From the NCBI GenBank assembly GCA_026120185.1, contig JANUWF010003375.1, positions 1,719,236-1,783,235 on the forward strand: 64,000 bases of DNA, read 5' to 3'. Each line of letters opens with the position of its first letter. The stretch's first letter is position 1. This DNA is from Voacanga thouarsii. Lineage: Eukaryota > Streptophyta > Magnoliopsida > Gentianales > Apocynaceae. The notes under the pieces are model-generated. The model saw only the letters and a program-made list of their open reading frames with translations. It did no database searches and was not told the origin of the DNA. Shown piece after piece: positions 34,431 to 46,806 of the stretch. Made by a program: the position numbers and the translations under genes.

Positions 34431-34696
34431 ATCATTACAAATGATACATAAATATAGCTAAAAGCTTTACTAAGAATAGTCAATGATAATATGAATATAA
34501 AAGATATTGATATTAATTAATTCTAATATATTATTATTTATATTTAATAATGCTTAATAAAAAAATATTGCTATTTGTTTATCTAATGAAATAATAATGT
34601 TTTAAGTAATTATTAATTCTGAAAATGTTAATGTTGATCAAAATTAATAAATTAAATTAAATAACGATACTAACAGTATTAATGATAATAATAATA

Positions 34697-34697
34697 A

Positions 34698-34739
<42 letters not shown>

Positions 34740-34741
34740 AA
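34697..34741. repeat. (TAG)n microsatellite in D1
   Basis: About 14 TAG/AGT triplets, near-perfect. Confidence 0.92.
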
Positions 34742-34814
34742 GTAAAAATTAGCTCTGATAATAATTTTTAATGGCCATAGTGATATTACTAGTGTTAAAA
34801 ATTTAGAAAGGTAA

Positions 34815-34855
34815 TGTGCGTGCGTGCGTGCGTGCATGTGTTTGTGTGTACATAC

Positions 34856-34895
<40 letters not shown>
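34815..34895. repeat. Compound microsatellite GTGC / ACAT / TA in D1
   Basis: GTGC units (34815-34835), ACAT units (34850-34868) and a TA run (34867-34893) follow one another. Confidence 0.9.
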
Positions 34896-34901
<6 letters not shown>

Positions 34902-35437
34902 TTATACACACGTATATTCAATAAATAAAATGTTGATTTGTGCAAAAATAGACTTGTAATAATATTTATCACAACAAGGGTAATATTATACTAATAATAT
35001 TATTAACAAGGCATTTGGTGACAAAAACAACATCATGGGAGCATAATCAAAACAATGGTGGTAACATTTCCATCATTCATCAAAACATCTATACTAGTGA
35101 TATAAAGCCTCCAATCACCATGTACTAATGAGCATATAATGATTTTAAAGCATAATCCAACAATAATTCATAAGCCTCAATATCCATTTCAATCTTCATA
35201 TCTTAAAATTATTCCCTTCACCCACATACATATCTCCATCCCAACAATATTAAATCAACATATTAATTTCATCGTCTAGAAGTCTTAAGTTTGAAAATAA
35301 GAACACGGTTATAGTAGAAATACTTGTTTGATGATCGTTGGAGTCGAAGATTTTGTCTTGTCAAATGAAGACCCTTAAGCCTTGATGAGTCTTCTATTGA
35401 TTGAGGTTGTTCAACGATGGCCACCAATGGATCGGCC

Positions 35438-35460
35438 GAGAGAGAGAGAGAGAGAGAGAG
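35438..35460. repeat. (GA)n tract in D1
   Basis: GAGA run next to CGGCCGAGAG. D2 has CGGCCGAGAGAGAGAAC at the matching place (about 42904), so the tract expanded in D1. Confidence 0.85.
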
Positions 35461-37377
35461 GAGGGGAGGGGGGTTAAGGTGGCGAAGAAAGGAAGGTGAA
35501 GAAGAGAAGAAGAATAAAATGATTGGTCCTATCTTACCTTTTTGGTGTTCTTCTTGTCTTGGACAAAATGGCACGTTTGATCCGAAAGAGAGACCAATTT
35601 TGGTTGTTTTAGTGTTATAGAGTATACCAAGGATGAGTATAGGTTGAATCCTAGTTGATTTGAGAGATTTTGGGGTGATTTGGGATGATTAGGAGTGACT
35701 AAAGGTTGAAGAAATGTAGTGTGTATTATTGGTATTCTTGAGAACACAGGAGAAATTTGAGAGAAAAAGACAAGTGAGCTTTGGTGAGTGATGGCCGAAT
35801 GGCCTTGCTAGGAGGAAGGAGTTTCGGTTATCCAAGGGAGAGAGAGACTTAAGCTAGTTTGAATTTCAAAATGAGGGAAAAGTGGAGGTTTTTGAGGTAG
35901 AAGATTTGTTAATGGTGATTTCTTCTTGAAGGTCTCTAGTCCTTCAATGGTGGGTTGCTAGTCTAGCTATGTTTTGGTTGTGAAATAGAGGATTATCCCA
36001 GCCTTAGTGCTGGCCGAAAATGGTTGTACAAGAGGGGAACAATTTTTGGTTTACTAGTCTAGCTAGATGATAGTTTCAGGGAGTAAAAGGTGGGATTTAA
36101 TTTTCAAGTTTGAAAAATTTTAAATAGAGTGAAGTTATGAGAGGTTTGAGGTGGTTTAATGGTGCTCTAGTGGCCAAGGTTGATGAAGAAGACAAGATGT
36201 TCAGCTATAGCTTCAAGGTGGCCGAAATGATGAAGGTGAGTGAAGAAGAAATTAGTTTTTACCTTTGCTATGCAAGCTGGAAAAAAATTCTAGAATTTAG
36301 CTATAAGAACTCTTAGAATATGGAATGATTTAATAGCAGAAATTTTGAATTATTTTAAATGAAATTGCAGCTGGAAAATAGGAGTGTTTGAAGGTCCATT
36401 AATGGTGGTTTTTCAGCCACCATCTTGGAGAAGAAAAGGGAGAATTTTAGGTGATCTTATGCATGGGTTGATTACTCAATCTCCATGACTAAACACTTGG
36501 TAGTTTGCTGGAAAATTTTCTTGTTTGGTGTGATCATATGAGCAGCGAATTTCCAAGGAATTTCAGCCTCTTACTCACACGAAAATGGTTGCTTGCTAGC
36601 AAGAAATGAATAGGCAAATGTGCTGCAATTTTCAGAAATCCAGCAAAGAAGGAATGCTGGAAAAAAATCCAAATTTATACCAAAACAAGAACAACCAAGG
36701 CATAGTTCTTTGAAGAAGAAACTATGCTGAGTTTTTTGGAAACCACCTAGCTATTTTTCCTCCTATATTTCGGTCATCTCCTATCTCAAGAGCTAGAATT
36801 TTCCTTCAAAATTCAAGTCCACGATTTATCCAAGACATTTATTAGAGAATGAAAAGGATTAAAGAAATAGGAGTATTTTAAATTTAAATAGGTTAGGACA
36901 TGGATTGCTAAAATGGTGGAGGTTAGAATTCTTCTGGATTTTCTTTTAGGACAAGATCACATGGTTAAGACATTGCCATTGTGTCTTCCCCAAGACAACA
37001 TCCCTAGCTTCATGGAATGTAAGAAGAAAATTCAAATATTAGTTAGGATAATTCAAAATAATACTTAGTTGATGGGAACTCAAGACCTTAGAGATTAACT
37101 ACAAAGCTCTAACCACTTAACCACATTAATTTTTGTCCTTATTTTTCCAACCTAATTCTCTTCCTTTCTAAATTTCAAGCCTCTTCCTAATTCATCATCA
37201 AGTAAAATTCTATAATTACCCTCAATACACAACGAGCATATATAAACCATATAACCCATATATCACAATTCTAAGGCACACGAATTCATCTAAGAAATAT
37301 ATTTTTATGTAATATGATATGATATGCATCCTATCCCACAAAATCTAGGGTAGGTTTAGGTGAGGTTTTACAAGCAC

Positions 37378-38927
37378 CATACCAGCTAGAATAGAATAAA
37401 TCAGTGGAGAGACAACCTTACAAAATACCTGGAATTCAGTATGGCAAAAACTAAGTCAACAAGCAGAATATGTAATCTATGCATGTTATTCCAACATAGA
37501 ACAATAACTAGAGACTAATTGTTAAATTCTAGAAAACAAATGTCACTGAATTGACTCTAAACATTGTGCTAGTCAATCTTCAGATATTACATGATCCAAT
37601 GAGGATGTGGTCTTCTACAAGTGCATGACCATATTCTTGGCTTACATCAAACACAAACATGAAATATCAATGTTAGAGATACCGTATTTTGTTACCACTA
37701 TATGCTACTCCTAAATCATGTTCATATCTCCCACAAGACAATCTCACTCATGCCCAAGACAAACCAGTATCTTTTCTATGGTCTTCTTCACAGATGATTC
37801 ACTATGTCATATTGAGTGTCATATTGATTCACTATGTTATAGTGAGTTTCATTTATCATTTAGCATCAGTAGTTTGAGTATCATGCAGAATATGCCTAAA
37901 ACCTTCGCTCCTGATGTGCTTTTTGAGAAAAAAAAAACATGAGATGATACACAGTAGAGAGGGAGGGAGAAACAAAGTTTTATAGCACAATCTTCATCAC
38001 AAACTTCTCAGCTTTAGAATTAAAGAATTAATATGAAGTCTTCATTCTATATCCAGAAGTACATTGGGAAAAAAAAACATTTAAGCATGTAAAAGATTGC
38101 TTTGCATGACTGCCATAGCAAAAACTAACCTAAAAGTGCTTTTAGAAATTCCAACACAAGCATATTGAACACCTTTAAATCCAACACCAAACAAATACCC
38201 CATTCTCATTAACTCCAATTTCTACTTGAAGTTAATAAAGTTTTGATAGAACTATAGACTCAAATAGGAAAAGATGAAAGAATTGATGCAACAGTGTTGC
38301 CTAATGTCCCATACCTGAGCCAAAAAAAACATTAGAAAGTGGTACTCAAACCTATGATAAAAGAATGAAAAAGCAAAGGAAAAATATAGCATTAACAATC
38401 AAACATAGAAAAGACCTTTTCTTAAACTATATCAACATATTTAGATACCATGGTCTTGGAAAAACAGAAGTTAGTAATAGCGTACAACCAATAATTTCCA
38501 CTTTAAGAAAGTTGGAAAATACTCAATGCACAGCTATAGATAGCTCATGGTAGGTTAAGGTTTTATTTGACAAGCGTATAATAATGAGAACTTTTGTTTG
38601 ATATTATCCTTCAACTTGAAGAAAATAAGTAACTCGAACGCAAACATTTTTTATGAAATACACTCCATATCTAACTAAATATAGCCTAAAAGTTTCCTCA
38701 ACATCTATCATCTTATCACCAAAAGAAAACTTTTACATTTAGCAATAATATATGAGCCATCACAAAACCAAACTCTGAAGAGCATTTTCCTAGTTCCACA
38801 GAAAAAATAGAATTGTAGCATTCATCCATTGGTTAATAACATACAACTACAACACTTGAATAAACTAAAAAGAAATAATATGGATAAAATATTGATTTTT
38901 TCTGCTCTATCCCTTGAATTTTTAGAA
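37378..38927. other. Unassigned stretch between D1 and element C
   Basis: No gene or known element seen. Contains a 30-bp-period pair, GATTCACTATGT at 37796 and 37826. Probably the continuation of 32116-32939, since D1 is a clean insertion between them. Confidence 0.4.
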
Positions 38928-39487
38928 ACTGAAGTCACCTAGATATGACATCGAGGTTTCGTTGCGCAACATGTTTGCTGACAAGAGCCAGCCTGCAAGG
39001 CAGGAAGCTCTTAGAGAATCATCAACACTAGGATGGCTGAGGAGGCATCGGTTAGTGAACATATACTCAAGATGATTGCCCACTTTGAAGAGGTCGAGGT
39101 CCTAAGGGCAGCAATCAATTCCAAAAACCAAATTGATATGGTTCTTGAGACTTTGACAAAATCATACTCTAAGTTCAAGTTAAATTATAATATCAACAAG
39201 TTGAGTATGTCTTTGCTAAAGTTGATGAAGGAGTTTCAAGCTACAGAAAAAATTATGAAGCCTAACTCAAAGATTTTAGTTACTCACTTTGGGTCATCTT
39301 CTAGAACTGAGCCTAAACCCAAGAAGTTCAAAACGAAGAAAGCCTAGAACAATGCAGGGGCCCAGCCCAAGCCATCTAAGCCCAGTCCATTTAAGCCCAA
39401 CAATAAGCCCAAGGGCAAGTGTTTCAAATATGGTAAGAAGGGGCACTTCAAAAAGGATTGTCCGGACTTCATAGCCAAATTCTGTTA
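38928..39487 (+). pseudogene. Element C gag, C-terminal half
   Basis: Starts in mid-gene (SPRYDIEVSLRNMFADKSQPA); a frameshift near 39030 leads to VSEHILKMIAHFEEVEVL and LNYNINKLSMSLLKLMKEF. The zinc knuckle reads CFKYGKKGHFKKDC, so the second Cys is Tyr. Stops at 39345 and 39485. Confidence 0.82.
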
Positions 39488-39515
39488 AGGTATTGCTCTT
39501 TACTTAGAGTCTATT

Positions 39516-39770
39516 TTGATGGTTGGGTCATCAACCACTTGGATTGTTGATTCCAGAGCTACTAACCATATATGTAAGTCCTTGCAGGGGTTCAGCAAGA
39601 TAAGGCGACTCAGTAGAAAAAAGCATGGACTTAGAGTAGCCAATAAAGTACAAGTATGGGCTAAAGCAGTGGGAGACTTAGAGCTATTATTTGATTGTAA
39701 TAGGGTTTTATTTTTGAAAGATATTTTATATGTTTCTAGTTTTAAACAAAATTTGGTTTTAGTTTCTTAA
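39516..39770 (+). pseudogene. Element C protease, active-site Gly lost
   Basis: TTWIVDSRATNHICKSLQGF corresponds to the DSGATNH block of copia protease with Gly replaced by Arg. The domain ends FLKDILYVSSFKQNLVLVS and a TAA. Confidence 0.83.
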
Positions 39771-39789
39771 TTGAATAATAAAATATATT

Positions 39790-40608
39790 TTGTTTCTTTT
39801 CATTCTGGTATTTCAATTAATAGAAATGAAAAATATTATTTGTTCTGGAAACATGTATGGGAATCTTTTCTATATTAATCCTATTAATTGTCAAATAAAT
39901 AATACTCAGATAGAACCTAATAATAAGAAGAGAAAGGCCACATCAAACAACTCTTATTTATGGCACTTGAGATTAAGACATATAAATCCTAATCGAATTC
40001 AGAGGTTAATCCAAAATGGGTCTTTAGACTCATTAGAATTGGGGGAATGCTGAATCTTGTCTTAAGGGTAAAATGATCAAAATGTCCATTACTCAAAAGG
40101 CAGAAAGGGCCAAGAAAATATTAGAGTTAGTTCGTATTGATATTTGTGGTCTTATGCCTTCACTGGCTAGAGGAGGTTATAATTACTTTATCACGTTCAC
40201 AGATGATCACTCGCGTTCTAGTTATATTTACTTGACAAGGCACAAGTCTGACTCCTTTGATATATTCAAGGAGTTTAAGGCTAAGGTGGAGCACTAACCA
40301 GGTCAACTAATCAATAAGCTAAGATCGGATCTTGGTAGAGAGTATCTCCTTAGTGAATTCAAGAACTACTTGACATATTATAATATAGTATCTCAGTTAA
40401 CTGCACCTGGGACTCCCCAATAGAATGGAGTAGTTGAGAGAAGAAATAGAAAGTTGATGGAAATAGTCAGAAGCATGATGAGCCATGTGACTCTTCCTAT
40501 TTCTTTTTGGGGATATGCTCTGGAAACAGCAGCATATATTCTGAACTTGGTGTCTTCTAAGTCAGTGCCTAGAACACCTTATGAGATGGGGATTCGACAA
40601 AAGCCCAG
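39790..40608 (+). pseudogene. Element C integrase, N-terminal part
   Basis: LWHLRLRHINPNRIQRL, then ESCLKGKMIK after a frame change, VRIDICGLMPSLARGGY (first Asp retained), RSDLGREYLL and, across a [22 protein letters not shown]. Then [16 protein letters not shown] up to the codons around IRQKPS, where D2 inserted. The remaining part continues at 44822. Confidence 0.83.
40604..40608. repeat. Target-site duplication of D2, left copy (CCCAG)
   Basis: Repeated at 44817-44821. Removing D2 and one copy rejoins the integrase reading around QKPS and MNHPKVWSYSAYVL. Confidence 0.93.
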
Positions 40609-43600
40609 TGTAACACCCCACTAGCTAGGCCCAACAGGGCTGGAGATGTCGCCTCGTCCAAAAGACATGAAGTCTTTATAACTAGGATACACAAACGAAA
40701 ATAAAACAATACTTTAAAATTAAAACTTATTACAACCTAAAAATTCAAGAACAAATCCAAAATACATTGTTCACTATCAGCTCTCAAAGCAACATATAAA
40801 ATAAACAACAAGAGTTTTCAAGCAGGCAACATTCTAACTACTCATCCCCACAGCAGGATCAACCTGAAACATGGCATAAAAGGTGATGAGATAAAAATCT
40901 CAGTAAGTCCGTCTGTGCTTTGAGTGTTCAAGTAAAACAATTCATGTATGCAAGTTGTAAAAACTTCATAAGAAAAAGTACTGGCAAGCATTAGACAATG
41001 TTAAAAATAATGAGTGGCGTTTTGCTTTTCCAACCATACGTATGCACAATAAAATCAACCACTCAAAAGGGCGACCAGTGGTTACCACACGTTAGGCCCA
41101 TAACTATACAACGGTCAGAATGTCACACTTTGTACAGACTGACAAAAGGTAGGTGTACAACTTACCAAGTAAGATACTCCTCCTTCTCTATACCCAAACA
41201 TATCAGTTGTCCACTCTGGAAACACACAGTCCACATGACTGAAACTTATTAGCTCGGACCGGCATGACTAAGTAGTACTGTCGCTTCTCCAAGTTGAGTT
41301 CATCTTCTGGAGGTGGCCTCCTGCCAGAAGACTCGATCTTGCTCTTCAAAACTAGTACAACTAGCCTACCCTTATTGAGTACTCAATGTTGATTGTCCCA
41401 TTTGAGAGAAAACTGATAAAACATTGCTTTATTTGGATATGGCAATTAAGGGTTTCTAAAACTCGTGTCAAAGTTGGTTTTAGAAGAAGTTTGGTGTTTG
41501 AGTAAAACTGCTTGTTGATTTCAAATGATTTGTTTGACTGAAACAAGAAAGGAAATAGTCTTTAATTGCCTTTCCCAAAATGAGTGTTCATACACTTCGC
41601 GTTTGGCTTGCCATAATAATCTTTTGTCATCAAATAAATTTTATGCAGGAGCTTACTTGATCCTTTACTCGAGCTAAATCAAAGATCTTTCAAAGCTGAT
41701 CTAACCCAGCCTAGGATAAACACAAGCCATAATTAAACTCAAGCCAAATTCGCTTCTATAAATAATCCAAGTTCAATTTATTACGATCATGACCCTAATG
41801 TCCTAAGCTTAAAGGCTAGATGATAAAGGTTTTATTAAAAAAATAAGTTTAGCTTGATAATAAAATAAGTAGGGGTTGTAAAATAATTACTAAGAGGTTA
41901 TAGGTTCAAATATAAATCTTTGTTATTAATAAATTAGGGTTTATTTGATGAAGGATCCTAAGTCCTAGATTATATTATTAAAATAAATAATAAATTATTA
42001 CTAATCTCTTAATTAATAATTAATAGTTAGAAAATAACTAATAAATGAAATTAAATAATAAGTAAATTTTAATAAATCTTGATCAAAAGATAATAAATAG
42101 ATTTCAGTAGTATTTATGAGTATATGCCCTACTAGATCAATATTTTACTTATTATTATTATTTATATAAAAGGCCTTATTTAATATTATTATATATAAAT
42201 ATTTATATATTTTTTTTAACAGAAGATATCATTTATTTGGCTAAAATTTCACTATTTTATTTAATATTCCAACTCCAAGGCTTCTTAAGGTTTTCGAAAT
42301 TATTGAGGGAAAATATAGTCTTAATTTTGATTAACGTAATAAAATTGGCTTGTTAAAATATCTTAGGATCAACAAGGTCATGATCATAATTCTCCTATTG
42401 GTAACAATAATCATGAACATAAAATCCAACATCAATCATCAAACCATTCTATTCATGAATAAAGGCTTAAATCCATACCTACTAGCATATGGCTAAATCT
42501 CTACTAAGCATAATCATGTACATGGCTTTAACAAGAATACAATAACATAAAACCCTATTTACTAAAGGTGACATAATATCTATCGTGCTTAATCATCCAT
42601 ACTTACTCACGACATGAAGAGCATGCAACAAACTACAAAATATCATAACACTTAACCATGACAAAACATCCTCATGCTCTAATCTCAACTCCTTCATACA
42701 AACACATACTCAATCTCCAATCATATCCTATCCTTTTCTAATAACATCTAAAAGATATGATTTTTAGAATTGAAAAGAGGGTTAAAGAGAAATACTTAGT
42801 TGATGACAATCATGTTGAAGATCCAAGGAGGTCCACACGCGTAGGAGGCTTGAATCGTCCAAGGAAAAAGAAGAGAAACGGTTATGGTTGAAATAACCAT
42901 TTTGGCCGAGAGAGAGAACATGTATATTATGTTTAAAGATTAACGGAAAGAAGATGATCAAAATCGTTCTCGGTTACCTTGAGAGAGTTCTTGAATCTTC
43001 AAGAAAAATTCTGGTTTTTTATCCGATAGTAGAATTTTGTTTTCAATGTTTGATGTTATAAAATACAGAAATGAACTCTAGAGGGTGAGTAGACGTGATC
43101 TGGAGTTTTTGGAAGGGATTGGAGAGGTTTGGAGTGGTGTTAGGCTTAGAGGATGGTGGTGTGTGTTCTTGGTGTTCTTGAAGAAATGGAGAGAATGGAG
43201 AGAAAGCTAGATGAATTTTGCTGAAAGATGTTGGCCGAATGGTTAGGGGATTCTTGTGATTGAATTTTTAGATTAGGAAGAAGAGGGAAATCTTATCATT
43301 TGAATTTCAAAAGGAGTAATTCATGGAGTGAATTAAGGTAGAAGATATGGTAGAGTGGTTTGATTGATGGAGGTTCTTTAGAGCTGCTATGGCCGACTGG
43401 ATTTTGCTGGGGTTTTGCTAAGATGAATGAGGTTTGAAGAAGCTATAAGGTGGCTGAAATTCTGAGTGTAAGGGTGGGAGAATTTCTGGTTATTTGAAGC
43501 TTAATTCATGGAAGTTTTCATAGAGCAATTTGCTAAAATTTTGAATTCTAATTGGGAACTTGATTGGAGTAATTGATGGAGGAATTTAAGGAGTGGCTAT

Positions 43601-44816
43601 GGTGTTCATTTCGTGCAGATCAATGGAGGAGGTGATGAAGTTCAGTTCATGGCTGACTAAGGTTGGTTTCACAGAAAATTGAAGTGAGTTTCAGACAAGG
43701 TTTGAAGAGGGAGCAAGGCTGGAATTTCTGGTTATTCATTCGAATGGTTTGCTGGAATTTTTGTGTAGTTTTTTCTGCAATGCTCCAGCTGACTTGTAGT
43801 GAGTTTGAAGAGGTATTGGAGGGTTCTTTAAGACTGGTTTCCAGCCTTCTTTATGGAGGAAAGACAGAGGTGAATTACTAGTTTAAAGGCTAGAAGAAAC
43901 AGCTTGGTTTTTTGCCTGCTAAGCTGCGAAATTGTCCAAGATTTTTTTCTTGGTTTGCACAGCTTTGTGTAGTCCGATTTTTGGCCAAGGATTTCAGTCT
44001 TCAAACTGAACAAGTTGGCTATTTTTCTCGCAGTATTTGAGTGAGAAAAATGGCTGAAGTTTTTGAAAGCTGATCTGACCAAAAAGCTGAAAATTTTCCA
44101 AATTGCTACCATGAAGAAGATAAATACTTATGGATGAAGTTTGAAGGTTCAACCATGGAGATTAATTCTCTTAAGAACCTTCTTTAACTCCTTCCCCATT
44201 TTCAGCCAATACTCTATCCTCTAAGAGTCATTTTCGAGATTCTAAGGTTAATAAATCTTGCTGAATTTTCTAGAAATAAAAATGGCTTTGGATAAATTGA
44301 ACTACTTAATTGATAAAAAAATTAAGGTAAACTAGAGAGTAGAAGGACATGAATCCTTTAAGAATTCTTTTAAGGCACAAGAATAGAACTAGAACATTCC
44401 CTTCATGTCTCCCCTAGGACAACACTCCTAGTTCTACTTATGGGATACAAAGGCCAAAAAGTCCAATCCTTAAACAAAATAAAATTATTCATGGTAAATC
44501 TTAAATGATGGGATTTGAACTCAAGACCTTAGTGATTAATTCCAAAGCTCTAACCACTAAACCACAACAACTCTTGTTCTTATTTTCTCTCTTAAATATT
44601 TTTCCTATTTAATCCTCAAGCTATCTCCCTATTTTCACTTCAAGCAAAATTACCATTTTACCCTTCCTACTCAATAAGTATAACTAAGATTTCTAGACTA
44701 TAAATTATAATTCTAAAGCACATAAAATCATTCAAAAATATATTTATGCATGCAAGAAAATATGATATGCATCCCGACCCCCTTACTCTAGGGTTGGTTT
44801 TAGTTAGGGTTTCACA
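40609..44816. repeat. Solo LTR D2 (4208 bp), Tekay-like
   Basis: TGTAACACCCC to GGGTTTCACA with duplication CCCAG on both sides, inserted in copia integrase coding sequence. Homologous to D1 throughout but without its microsatellite expansions. No internal coding region, so it is a solo LTR. It contains low-complexity AT stretches at 41820-42240. Confidence 0.85.
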
Positions 44817-44821
44817 CCCAG

Positions 44822-45290
44822 TATGAATCATCCAAAAGTATGGAGTTATTCAGCTTATGTACTGACTAAAGGAAGTAAGCTAAACCTAAGATCAGAATTG
44901 TGCTACTTTGTAGGGTATCCAAAAGGAACAAGGGATGGATACTTTTATTATCCCCAAGAGCAAAATGTATTTATTAGTACTCATGCTAAGTACTAGGACG
45001 ATGAACAAAGTGTATCCACTAAGGTTTTGAGTAATGTGGAATTGGAAGAGAAGTTGATTAACGCTTCAAATTCTTGCATGCTGATCGAGGAACCAAAAGA
45101 GACACAACTAGATGTTCCCATATAGACTGAGCCGCGTCGTAGGGAGAGGATATCTAGGGTTCCTGAGAGATAGAGTGGTGAGGCTTTTGAAGTTGTCTCC
45201 GACCATCAGGAATAAAATCTCACTAGATGCAATGAGGCCATTGTTGATGTTGATGCAGATAAATGACAAACTGCAATGGATGCTGAGATT
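44822..45290 (+). pseudogene. Element C integrase C-terminus and linker
   Basis: Resumes directly after D2: MNHPKVWSYSAYVLTKG, LCYFVGYPKGTRDGYFYYP and EPRRRERISRVPER across several stops. This is the poorly conserved linker before RT. Confidence 0.78.
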
Positions 45291-46750
45291 GAGTCTATGT
45301 ACCTCAATCAAGTCAAAGATCTTGTCACTGCACTTGGAGGGATTATACCGATAGGGTGTAAGTGGGTGTACAAGAGAAAGAGAGGTGTGGATGGAAAGGT
45401 GGAAACCTTTAAAGCAAGGTTGGTCGCAAAAAGTTATATTCAGAAAGAATAGATTGATTATGAAGATACTTTTTCACCTGTTACCATGCTTAAGTCCATA
45501 CACATTCTCTTGGCCATCGTATATCACTATGACTACGAAATATGGCAAATGGATGTCAAGACAGCTTTTCTTAATGGCTATCTTAGCGAAGACATTTATA
45601 TGTCTCAGCCTAAACGCTTTATTGTGAAAGGCCAAGAATATATGATCTGTAAGCTTAAGAAATCCATTTAAAGACTTAAACATGTATCACGAGCATGGAA
45701 CAAGCGTTTTAATAAGATTGTAAAATATTATGATTTCATATAAAACGTAGATGAACTATGTGAATATAGAAAGTTAGATGGGAATAACGTGTCCTTTATG
45801 GTACTTTATGTAAATGATATTCTACTCATTGAAAATGATATAGGAAAATTGTCATCTATAAAGGTTTGGCTATCAAGTTAATTTAGCATGAAGGATATGG
45901 GAGAAGCTAGCTACATTCTGGTATTAAGCTTCTTAGAGATAGGAAGTAAGGAATATTAGGCTTATCCCAATCAGCTTATATTGACAAGATACTGGTTAGG
46001 TTTAGCATGGATCAGTGCAAAGGGCAATCATACCTTTTAGGCACGGATTAACGTTATCTTCCAAGCAGTGTCCTAGGACACAAGAAAAAATGAGAAGATA
46101 AGTAGGATTCCCTATGCTTCGACATTGGGAAGTCTCATGTATGCCATGTTTTGTACTAGGCCGAATATCTACTTTGCAGTAGGCATGGTTAGCAGGTATC
46201 ACTCAAACCTTGGGGAAGAACATTGGCAAGCTGTGAAGCATATACTTAAGTATCTAAAGGGAATGAGAGATTATATGTTAGTTTACAGAGCCAATAACTT
46301 AGTTCCTACCAATTACACTTACTCAGATTTCTAGGCGGATAGAGATGAAAGAAGATCCACTAGTGGATATGTCTTCACTTTGTCTGGAGAGGCTATTTCA
46401 TGGAAAAGTGTCACACAATCTTGCATTGCTGATTCGATCATAGAAGCTGAGTATGTGGCTATTTCAGAAGCTTCTAAAGAAGCAGCTTGGCTCCAGAAGT
46501 TCCTCACAAAACTTAGAGTTGTGCCACACATGGATAGGCCCATAACAATATATTGTAACAATTCTGGAGCTGTGTTACAATGTAAGGAGCCAAGAAACCA
46601 TAGGAAGGGCAAGCACATTGAAATAAAGTATCACTTGATTCGGGAGTTCATTCAGAAACAAGAGATAGTGGTTGATCAAATTTCCTCAACATACAATCTG
46701 GTGGACTCATTTACCAAGCCTTTAATGGAGAGTTTAAAAGACACTTGAAC
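45291..46750 (+). pseudogene. Element C reverse transcriptase and RNase H
   Basis: GCKWVYKRKRGVDGKVETFK, WQMDVKTAFLNGYLSEDIYM and KSI then a stop (TAA, about 45669). The catalytic motif is YVND (45807-45818) with the first Asp changed to Asn. Later frames: GSLMYAMFCTRPNIYFAVGM (46125), then RNase H RSTSGYVFTLSGEAISWKS, IIEAEYVAISEASKEAAWL, RKGKHIEIKYH and NLVDSFTKPL to 46748. RNase H is the least damaged part. Confidence 0.85.
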
Positions 46751-46792
46751 ATCATAGGGGTAGGTGCATACGAACCATTATAGTCCATTTAG

Positions 46793-46806
46793 TACAAGTG
46801 GGAGAT
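46793..46806 (+). other. Element C polypurine tract
   Basis: ACAAGTGGGAGATT immediately before the LTR start TGTTAAAA; the copia consensus AAGTGGGAGA is intact. Confidence 0.85.

Noticed and set aside
34697..34741. TAG and TTA runs as a CRISPR-like array
   Set aside because: They are perfect trinucleotide microsatellites without spacers, in a plant retroelement.
35417..35620. Arg/Glu-rich small protein
   Set aside because: It comes from the GA tract and surrounding low-complexity sequence in solo LTR D1.
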